From a gamma proteobacterium NOR5-3 (lineage in GTDB: Bacteria > Pseudomonadota > Gammaproteobacteria > Pseudomonadales > Halieaceae), in contig DS999405.1 in NCBI GenBank assembly GCA_000158155.1, positions 257,811 to 321,810 of the forward strand: DNA of 64,000 bases, read 5' to 3'. Positions 57,824 to 64,000 of the stretch are shown piece after piece; the stretch's first letter is position 1; each line of letters begins with the position of its first letter. Position numbers and translations under genes: made by a program. The notes under the pieces are model-generated. The model was not told the origin of the DNA, ran no database searches, and saw only the letters and a program-made list of their open reading frames with translations.

Positions 57824-58723
57824 TCAGTTGGCGGTCGCTGCGCGGCGACTGGCGTCAATGCGTGCGCAGATAATTTCCATGCCTTGCAGCAAACGAAGGG
57901 TGGGGCGGTGCAGTAGGTCGGGGTTGATGATCGCGACATTGTTGCTTTGCATTGCCTGCAGCTCGGGGTAGTTATCCCAGTGTTGTGCCTGTTGCTGATT
58001 TTCCACAATGATCAGTTCCGGGTTGTCCGCCAGGACCTGCTCCATGCTCACCAGGGGTGCAAGACCGGCTAGGTCCGAGGTGATACTCCGTCCCCCACAG
58101 CGCTCAATGACTTCGTTGAGCAGATGGTCTTTTCCGATGCTTTGCAAAGGTTGATCCCAGAGCTGTAAAAAAACCGCTGGCGATGCATTGAGGTGTGGGG
58201 ATGCCTTGTCGAAGCTCGCGGGGTCAACGAATGACTGCAGTTGGGTCATCACCCGTGTCGCTTCGGTCGAGTACCCGGTCAGTGTGCCCAATGCGTCAAA
58301 GCTGTCTTTGAGATCATTCAGTGAGCGAATTTCATCAACAAAGTAGGGGAGCCCCAGTCGGTCAATAGCCGAGCGTAATCCGGGAGGCGTTCCCGATCCC
58401 CAGAGAATAATCAGATCAGGCTGCAAAATTACGATGTGCTCCAGACTCATAGACCCGACTCCGCCGACGCGGGGAATCAGTGTGGCTGATTCCGGGTAGT
58501 CGCTGTATTGCACTGCGCCTGCGATGCTGTCCTGGGCACCGATGCTGTAGAGGTTTTCTACGATGTGGGGTGCCAAAGCAATGATTCGCTGGGCGGGAGT
58601 CTCCAGCGTTACCAGGCGACCCTCTGCATCCTGCGCCTCTACGGCGCCCAGAGCCGAGCTGCACGTGATGAGCAGCCACAAAAGCCCAAGGACGGGCTGC
58701 CAATGCTTAAGATTCAGGCGCAT
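57824..58723 (-). CDS. btuF: Cobalamin ABC transporter substrate-binding protein
   Basis: 299 aa periplasmic binding protein with a signal peptide and the two-lobed helical-hinge fold: RIIALAPHIVENLYSIGAQDSIAGAV and SLEHIVILQPDLIILWGSG. The fold is shared with haem and siderophore binders; the riboswitch and the cobO and btuB partners favour cobalamin. Last gene of the B12 operon; its start overlaps the end of btuD by 10 bp. Confidence 0.85.
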   Translation of the reverse strand: MRLNLKHWQPVLGLLWLLITCSSALGAVEAQDAEGRLVTLETPAQRIIALAPHIVENLYSIGAQDSIAGAVQYSDYPESATLIPRVGGVGSMSLEHIVILQPDLIILWGSGTPPGLRSAIDRLGLPYFVDEIRSLNDLKDSFDALGTLTGYSTEATRVMTQLQSFVDPASFDKASPHLNASPAVFLQLWDQPLQSIGKDHLLNEVIERCGGRSITSDLAGLAPLVSMEQVLADNPELIIVENQQQAQHWDNYPELQAMQSNNVAIINPDLLHRPTLRLLQGMEIICARIDASRRAATAN

Positions 58724-59520
58724 GGGGGGGCAGGGTAAACAAAGGACGGTGCATGAGCGTCCACGGCTCGTATTTTCAACGGGTAATCGAAAAGCTCACT
58801 GAGTGCTTTTTCATTGAGCTGTTCGGCGGTGGGACCCAGAGACAGCATCCGGCCGTGCTTGAGGAAAAGCAGTCGGTTCGCGCAGCGGCTCAGAAGGTTG
58901 ATGTCATGCAGGACCAGTAACACGGCGCAACCACGATCCCGCAGCTTTGCGACAAGCTGCAGAAACCGCTCCTGATGTCGAACATCCATTGCGGATGTGG
59001 GCTCATCCAGAATCAACACCTGGCCACCTAGGTCCACACCAGTACTATCGGGTAAGAGTTGCGCCAGTACCCTGGCAAGCTGTGTTCGCTGCTTTTCTCC
59101 ACCGCTCAATGATGGGTAGCTACGATGCGCCAGGGCGGTAAGCTCGCCGCTGTCTATAACGTGGTCAATCACCTTGTCATCGATGCCGCTCATGTCAGGG
59201 TGGGGTGAGCGTCCCAGTGCGATGACTTGCCGCACGGTGAAATCAAATTGCAGTCCCATGGTTTGCGGCAACACCGCCATGCGTCTGGCGCGATCGCCTG
59301 GATCCATGAGCGTCAGGTCTTCACTCTCAAAGCGTATGCTACCCGTACTGGGAGCGCGCTCGCCACAGGCAAGCTGCAGAAGGCTGCTTTTGCCGGCTCC
59401 GTTACTGCCTGCGATGCCGATGATCTCGCCGGGATTTAGCGCAAAGCTAATGTCGCTCAGGAGGGTGCTGGTGCCAAGTCGCAGCCCCGCACTGCGCATT
59501 TCCAAAAGTGCGTCGCTCAC
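58714..59520 (-). CDS. btuD: Cobalamin ABC transporter ATP-binding protein
   Basis: 268 aa. Walker A GSNGAGKSS, signature LSGGEKQRTQLARVL, Walker B VLILDEPTSAMD, and switch His in VLHDINLL. FecE/BtuD type. Start GTG 59520 overlaps the btuC stop by 4 bp. Function in B12 uptake is inferred from operon and riboswitch. Confidence 0.88.
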   Translation of the reverse strand: MSDALLEMRSAGLRLGTSTLLSDISFALNPGEIIGIAGSNGAGKSSLLQLACGERAPSTGSIRFESEDLTLMDPGDRARRMAVLPQTMGLQFDFTVRQVIALGRSPHPDMSGIDDKVIDHVIDSGELTALAHRSYPSLSGGEKQRTQLARVLAQLLPDSTGVDLGGQVLILDEPTSAMDVRHQERFLQLVAKLRDRGCAVLLVLHDINLLSRCANRLLFLKHGRMLSLGPTAEQLNEKALSELFDYPLKIRAVDAHAPSFVYPAPPCA

Positions 59521-60527
59521 GAAAACACCAGCCTGGCTTGATAGCGCCGCAACAGCACTAAAAAGTAGGGCACGCCCAGTAACGCGGTGACAATGCCCAG
59601 AGGAATTTCACTGGGCGCCAGTAAAACGCGGGATAGCAGGTCTGCCAACACCAGTACCAGGGCGCCAAGTAAGGCACAGCGCGGCAGCAAGGCGCGATGC
59701 TCGGGGCCACAATAGAGTCGCACCATATGTGGCACCACAAGACCCACAAATGCGATAGCGCCGGCCAGGGCAACACTCACGCCCATGCCCGCGGCGATGA
59801 GCGTTGTGAGCAATGCTTTGCTGCGACCACTGCGGTAACCCAAATGTCCGGCTTCAGCTTCGCCCAGTAAAAAGGCATTGAGCACATCTCGAAGCGGTAG
59901 GGACAACGCTACCAGAAGCGCCAGAGCGGCGGTTGCGATCGTGACAGTCTGGTAGCTCGCGCCGGCCAGGGATCCCAGTCGCCACAGCGCCACACGCCGT
60001 AAAGCACTATTGTCGATGGTCATTTCCAGAACACTGACCAGGGCGCCGGCTAAGGCGGTGATGGCAACTCCGGCCAGCAAGAGGGTGGATACGGAGGTTC
60101 CTTCGGCGGTGCGCGCGATCCGATAGACGACCCAGGTGGCCACGAGTCCACCGGTAAAAGCGCCTAAAGAGACATACAGGTCGCCGCTCAGGCCAACGCC
60201 AATCCCCAGAGTCAACACCAGCGCCCCCCCTAAGGATGCTCCGCCGGTGACGCCTATCAGGGACGGGTCGGCGAGGGGGTTACGAAACATTCCCTGCGAC
60301 AGCGCGCCCGTGAGTGCCAGTAACGCTCCGATACTTGCTGCCTGCAGCACCCTTGGCAACCTAAGCTGCAGGAGCAAAGTGCTGTGCAGGGCGTCTCCCT
60401 CGCCTTTCAGCACGGCAAAGAGTTCGGACGGGGTCAGGGATACCGCGCCCAGGGAAAGTGCAGTGCAGATCGCCAGCAGCAAAAGTAGCGTTAGCGACGG
60501 AGGAGCGCCCAGACCTTTAAGTGACAC
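59517..60527 (-). CDS. btuC: Cobalamin ABC transporter permease
   Basis: 336 aa of the FecCD/BtuC family, about ten TM helices, with FRNPLADPSLIGVTGGASLGGALVL and GAIAFVGLVVPHMVRLYCGPEHR, the coupling-loop motif. The start is GTG 60527, three bases after the cobO stop. Confidence 0.9.
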   Translation of the reverse strand: MSLKGLGAPPSLTLLLLLAICTALSLGAVSLTPSELFAVLKGEGDALHSTLLLQLRLPRVLQAASIGALLALTGALSQGMFRNPLADPSLIGVTGGASLGGALVLTLGIGVGLSGDLYVSLGAFTGGLVATWVVYRIARTAEGTSVSTLLLAGVAITALAGALVSVLEMTIDNSALRRVALWRLGSLAGASYQTVTIATAALALLVALSLPLRDVLNAFLLGEAEAGHLGYRSGRSKALLTTLIAAGMGVSVALAGAIAFVGLVVPHMVRLYCGPEHRALLPRCALLGALVLVLADLLSRVLLAPSEIPLGIVTALLGVPYFLVLLRRYQARLVFS

Positions 60528-60530
60528 AAC

Positions 60531-61142
60531 TCAGTAGTCAACGCCGCGACGTGCTTTGATGCCCGCGTTGTAGGCATGCTTTACGTCCTTGACTTCAGAA
60601 ACGGTGTCCAAGATGTCCCTGAGACGGGTGCCGCCGCCGCGACCGGTGACCACCACGCTTTGCTGTGGCGGACGGTTCTGGATGGCCTCCACCACCTCGT
60701 CTTCGCTGAGATAGTCAAAGGACAGCATATAGGTCAGTTCGTCCAGCACCACGAGATCAAATTCGGGATCACTGAGCATGGGCAGGGCCTGCGCCCAGGT
60801 CGCCCGCGCCGCCGCCATGTCTGCGCTTCGATCCTGGGTGTCCCAGGTAAAACCCGTGCCCATCTGATAAAACGCGACATCGGGGCAACGATCGCGCACA
60901 TAGATCTCTTCGCCGGAGAGTTGTTGACCTTTAATAAATTGCACCACGCCCACTTTCTGGTTGTAACCCAGGGCTCGCATGACCATTCCGAAAGCCGAGC
61001 TGGTTTTTCCCTTACCGTTGCCAGTGAGCAAAATCCCTACGCCACGTTCTATGTCGGCGGCGGCGATAGAGGCGTCAACGGACGCCTTTTGCTTTTCCAT
61101 CGCTGCTTTGTGGCGGGCTTCTTTTTTAGTGTCAGAACTCAT
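60531..61142 (-). CDS. cobO: Corrinoid adenosyltransferase
   Basis: 203 aa CobA/CobO (BtuR) type enzyme that adds the 5'-deoxyadenosyl group to cob(I)alamin. P-loop LTGNGKGKTSSAFGM, and TWDTQDRSADMAAARATW and VVLDELTYML are family motifs. ATG 61142 follows AGGAG at 6 bp and overlaps the btuB stop by 11 bp. Confidence 0.95.
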   Translation of the reverse strand: MSSDTKKEARHKAAMEKQKASVDASIAAADIERGVGILLTGNGKGKTSSAFGMVMRALGYNQKVGVVQFIKGQQLSGEEIYVRDRCPDVAFYQMGTGFTWDTQDRSADMAAARATWAQALPMLSDPEFDLVVLDELTYMLSFDYLSEDEVVEAIQNRPPQQSVVVTGRGGGTRLRDILDTVSEVKDVKHAYNAGIKARRGVDY

Positions 61143-63021
61143 AGCGCACTCCTGCAAAGGCCGCTTGACCGGCGGTGTTGTACGTTGGAATTTCCGTATA
61201 GTCCTCGTCCAAAGCGTTCTCCAGACGTCCGTAGACGGTCAATCCTTCGATGACTGCAAAGCTCGCGTTGATATCCATGAGCACATAATCATCCAGTTCG
61301 GTACTGAAGGTGTCCACAGCGTCGGCCGAGGAGCGAAGATTCACGCCCACTCGAAGTCTGGCCTGTGCATCCTCAAAGGTAAGACCCAGGTTGGCCAGAT
61401 GCTCAGGTCGAAAGGCGCGTTTATCCCCTTCGGGTGTGGTCGTTTCGTTCCACGTGTAGTTGCCGGTGAGTCTGAAACCCCTGGCCAGGGGGAGGTCCGC
61501 GATGAGTTCCATGCCTCGGGAGTCAGAGCGCCCCGTTTGCTGCACATAGCCCGAGAAGCCGACGACGTCGAAGGTAATGAGGTCGTCAATTTCCTGATCG
61601 AACCAGGTGACTTCTATATAGGTTCCTTTTTGTGATGCCCAGGCGACGCCCAGGTCGTATCCGCCGCTGGTTTCTTCACGCAGCACCAGGTCTGATGCGG
61701 GTGGCATGGCGAAGGGGCCGTTGTTGTAGCTGATCTCAAAGAGGCTGGGCGCGCGAAAACCTGTGCCGTAGGCGCCTTTGAATTTGAGTTCTCCGCCTGC
61801 CAACGCGGTAAGCCATGCGCCGCTCAGGCGATAACTGAGGTAATTACCAAAATCGTCGTTGTCATCGCGCCGGGCGCCGGCGGTGACGGTGAACGAATCG
61901 CTGAGCCGTCCCTGGTATTCGCCATAGATACCGGTTTGCCGGCGGGAGCGATCAAAGCTACCGTCGTCGATGGACTCTTTTTCGTGGTCCACGCCGTACA
62001 CGAGTGATAGCTTGTCTGATGGACGCCACTGGCCAATGTAACTTGTGCGCTGCAGCCCACCCTCGGCGCTAAAAAATGGTGAGCGTTCGGCAAAAAACTC
62101 CCGCTCGGTTGTGCTGTCGCTGTGGGCGAGCTCGTGGGAAAAGTGTTCTTGGCTCAGCGCCGCCGATACACGCCAGCTGTCTTGTGCAAAGCTGTCTTCG
62201 CAGTCATTACTGGGCAAAAAAGCGGCGTTGAAACATCCGTCGTAAGCATTGTCGCCTTCCACCTGCCTGGCGACGGCCTCGAGTCGCAGGCTGTCATTCA
62301 CGTTCCAGCCAGCGCGGGCGTGGACGGTACGGTTGCTGTAGCCGTCGTCATCCAGGAGGTCGGAGTCGGTGTCCCGGGCGTTAAAGCCGTCGGTGGAAAA
62401 TTCGGCGCCGCTGATTAAAAAGTCAACGCTGTCAAAGCTGCCGCCCACCCGTCCGCTGAGCTGCTGGGTGTCATAGCGGCCTTGTTCCGCGGATACGCCG
62501 CCGCCCAGGCCTTCCTCCGGTGTGGCGGTGCGAAGATTGATGACTCCTCCGGCGTCTGCACCATAGCTTAAGCCCTGGGGCCCTCGGAGTATTTCTACGC
62601 GGGAAATGCCCGCGGTAAGCATTTGCTCCAGGCGGGGACTGACCTGCGGGCTTGAGCTGTCGCTGATATCGATACCGTCGATCACGACCATGGTTCGATA
62701 ACTTTCTTCTCCGCGAACGCGAAGGCTGGTTGCCTTACCGGCTCCGCCATTGTTGGTTGCCGCAATAGAAACCTGGGTACGCAGAAGCTCCGGAAGGCTC
62801 AGAAACCCTCGCTGTACAATTTCATCCTGAGTTAGCACCGTGACCGACGTGCCCACGTCGCGCAGCGGCATCTCCACGCGGGATGAGCCGACGATGACTT
62901 CCTCAAGAACACTCTGCGCGGCTAACTGGGCGCCGGGGATGAGTAGACCACAGGCGAGCAGTGGTCGAATGGGTATGAATCGGCAGCGATGCCGGACCAT
63001 GAATCTTCTGGTCTTGAACAT
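61132..63021 (-). CDS. btuB: TonB-dependent vitamin B12 receptor
   Basis: 629 aa outer-membrane receptor. After a signal peptide, SVLEEVIVGSSR is the TonB box region, then the plug (LPELLRTQVSIAATNNGG, SYRTMVVIDGIDI, ILRGPQGLSYGADAGGVIN) and a 22-strand barrel ending YEF, a usual C-terminus for insertion by BAM. ATG 63021 follows GAGG at 8-9 bp; starts further upstream lie in the leader. First gene of the riboswitch-controlled operon. Confidence 0.92.
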   Translation of the reverse strand: MFKTRRFMVRHRCRFIPIRPLLACGLLIPGAQLAAQSVLEEVIVGSSRVEMPLRDVGTSVTVLTQDEIVQRGFLSLPELLRTQVSIAATNNGGAGKATSLRVRGEESYRTMVVIDGIDISDSSSPQVSPRLEQMLTAGISRVEILRGPQGLSYGADAGGVINLRTATPEEGLGGGVSAEQGRYDTQQLSGRVGGSFDSVDFLISGAEFSTDGFNARDTDSDLLDDDGYSNRTVHARAGWNVNDSLRLEAVARQVEGDNAYDGCFNAAFLPSNDCEDSFAQDSWRVSAALSQEHFSHELAHSDSTTEREFFAERSPFFSAEGGLQRTSYIGQWRPSDKLSLVYGVDHEKESIDDGSFDRSRRQTGIYGEYQGRLSDSFTVTAGARRDDNDDFGNYLSYRLSGAWLTALAGGELKFKGAYGTGFRAPSLFEISYNNGPFAMPPASDLVLREETSGGYDLGVAWASQKGTYIEVTWFDQEIDDLITFDVVGFSGYVQQTGRSDSRGMELIADLPLARGFRLTGNYTWNETTTPEGDKRAFRPEHLANLGLTFEDAQARLRVGVNLRSSADAVDTFSTELDDYVLMDINASFAVIEGLTVYGRLENALDEDYTEIPTYNTAGQAAFAGVRYEF

Positions 63022-63147
63022 GTGTTTGTCCTCAATTGCCATAGGGCGATTGAGGGAGGGGATCAAGGAAACAAAATACTGCCTGCGCTGTGCACACTCA
63101 TGCGAGGACTGCATTTAGCGACCTTTAATGAAGCCCTCCGCTCCATC

Positions 63148-63309
63148 GGGTGCTGTCGCCAGGGCAGGTATCGGGCTTGTAGTGCTCTCACACTACCTAC
63201 CGTTGCGGGGGCAGCGCAGGAATGGGTCGTTTGCGAACCGGGGCTCGTCACGACTATGAACCTGCTTCCCTTTTAACCTGACCCAGCGCTTTCGCGACGG
63301 CAGGCACCC
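63148..63309 (-). promoter_or_regulatory. Cobalamin riboswitch upstream of btuB
   Basis: Read on the reverse strand it has the class hallmarks in order: GGTGCCTGCC at the 5' end, AAAAGGGAAGCAGGT, the B12-box core GCTGCCCCCGCAACGGTA, and AGCCCGATACCTGCC at the 3' end. The ends pair (GGGTGC with GCACCC, GTCGC with GCGAC). Adenosylcobalamin or a relative would turn down the btuB-cobO-btuCDF mRNA. About 125 bases separate it from the ATG; I see no clear terminator, so control may be at translation. Confidence 0.93.
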
Positions 63310-63321
63310 AAGGCGGAGAGG

Positions 63322-63350
63322 AGAGTAGGTCCCTGTCCTGTTATTGTCAA
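63322..63350 (-). promoter_or_regulatory. Promoter of the B12 operon
   Basis: On the reverse strand TTGACA, a 17-bp spacer and TACTCT place the start of transcription just before the riboswitch. It lies in the gap before the divergent DUF501 gene. Confidence 0.75.
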
Positions 63351-63379
63351 ACATTGGCTTAGTTCTGCCGGGAGTATTG

Positions 63380-63961
63380 ATGAGCCTGCCGGACGCTTGT
63401 GTCATGACAGACAGCGCCGATAACGGGTATTGTTGCGGTATGAATAGTGCAGCAGAAAACCCCTCCATCGACCAGTCCATGCTCGAGGTTATTGAATCCC
63501 GCCTTGGCCGTTCTCCGAGAGGATTGCGCGCGGTGGCGGTGATCGGTAGCGACAGTCTGCCCTGCGTGATTCGCGTCGCATCACTGGTCGAGGGTAAACC
63601 GTTCCCGACCTTGTTTTGGTTGATAGACCCGGTGCTCAATCTGCGTATCGACCGGGAAGAGGCTGGAGGGCTTATCAACAGGTTTCAGCGCCTTGTAGAC
63701 GAGTCCAGGGAGCTGCAGGGCGCCATGAAAAGCGATCATCAGCGGCACATTCAGCTGCGGGAGTCCTACCTGGCGGGTGGGGAGCGGGAGTTGCTCGAAA
63801 GCCGCGGGCAGTGGGATGCTTTGTCTCGCCGGGGTATCGGAGGTATCGCGGATTTTTCGCGTATCCGCTGTCTGCACACCTGGTATGCAGCGCATCTGGT
63901 AGAGCCCAATACGGTAGGTCGCCTGCTGGACGCTCATTGGGCCGAGTCCGAATTGCAGTGA
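63380..63961 (+). CDS. DUF501 family protein
   Basis: 193 aa. The pattern LGRSPRGLRAVAVI, FPTLFWLIDPVLNLRIDREEAGG, HIQLRESYLAG and RIRCLHTWYAAHL with a following NTVG is that of DUF501, whose function is unknown. I chose ATG 63380, which has GGAG at 6 bp; ATG 63440 is possible, and the open frame from 63344 begins inside the btuB promoter. Divergent from the B12 operon. Confidence 0.8.
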   Translation: MSLPDACVMTDSADNGYCCGMNSAAENPSIDQSMLEVIESRLGRSPRGLRAVAVIGSDSLPCVIRVASLVEGKPFPTLFWLIDPVLNLRIDREEAGGLINRFQRLVDESRELQGAMKSDHQRHIQLRESYLAGGERELLESRGQWDALSRRGIGGIADFSRIRCLHTWYAAHLVEPNTVGRLLDAHWAESELQ

Positions 63962-64000
63962 CGCAAAGATCCCGTGTGTAAGGATTGAGGTTTATAGAAC

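Noticed and set aside
1-64000. CRISPR arrays, insertion sequences, prophage genes or rRNA
   Set aside because: No regularly spaced repeats, transposase, phage structural gene or rRNA segment was found on reading both strands.

Overview
The window is chromosomal DNA of a GC-rich gammaproteobacterium. Core genes sit in Pseudomonas/Marinobacter-like orders (dsbC-hom-thrC-recJ; trmJ-iscS; ndk-rlmN-pilF-ispG-hisS-yfgM-bamB-der). Two bacteriochlorophyll genes, bchH and bchM, with a PpsR/CrtJ-type operator over their promoter, point to an aerobic anoxygenic phototroph of the marine OM60/NOR5 (Halieaceae) type. The family name is an inference from this gene mix; no rRNA gene is present to confirm it. 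I see no tRNA, rRNA, CRISPR array, insertion sequence or prophage.

Layout. 0-9.4 kb: protein folding (dsbC), alanine/threonine biosynthesis (alaC-like, hom, thrC), recJ, prfB with its programmed +1 frameshift, and lysS. 9.4-14.2 kb: a lipoprotein, then a reverse-strand signalling operon (cyclase with receiver, single-domain response regulator, hybrid-less histidine kinase) divergent from a Crp-family regulator. 14.2-18.9 kb: xseA and the GMP pair guaB-guaA. 18.9-24.4 kb: reverse-strand bchH-bchM plus two small unknown genes. 24.7-32 kb: amino acid permease, tadA, mltF, purL. 32-46.6 kb: secDF, suhB, trmJ, a lone iscS, ndk, rlmN, pilF, ispG, hisS, yfgM, bamB, der and a truncated haemoglobin. 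46.7-50.1 kb: a small membrane peptide coupled to a DUF2807 protein, then a GntR regulator with a two-gene ABC exporter. 50.2-54.5 kb: isocitrate lyase with a clear terminator, two doubtful small ORFs, a membrane protein and an MFS transporter. 54.6-57.8 kb: a cold-shock gene with long leader, an HxlR regulator, a class II aldolase-like protein and an SstT-type transporter. 57.8-63.4 kb: a reverse-strand vitamin B12 operon btuB-cobO-btuC-btuD-btuF led by a cobalamin riboswitch. 63.4-64 kb: a DUF501 protein.

How the parts relate. BchH and BchM act at consecutive steps (Mg insertion into protoporphyrin IX, then methylation) and are probably co-transcribed from a promoter whose -35 hexamer lies inside a TGT-N12-ACA palindrome. 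They are not next to bchL, bchN, bchB or other photosynthesis genes here, so they are either a split-off part of a photosynthesis cluster or a second copy. The cyclase, its partner phosphorelay proteins and the neighbouring Crp-type protein look like a cyclic-nucleotide circuit; the cyclase's purine-specifying positions are not the usual ATP pair. The B12 operon holds uptake and adenosylation functions under riboswitch control, which suggests salvage of external corrinoids.
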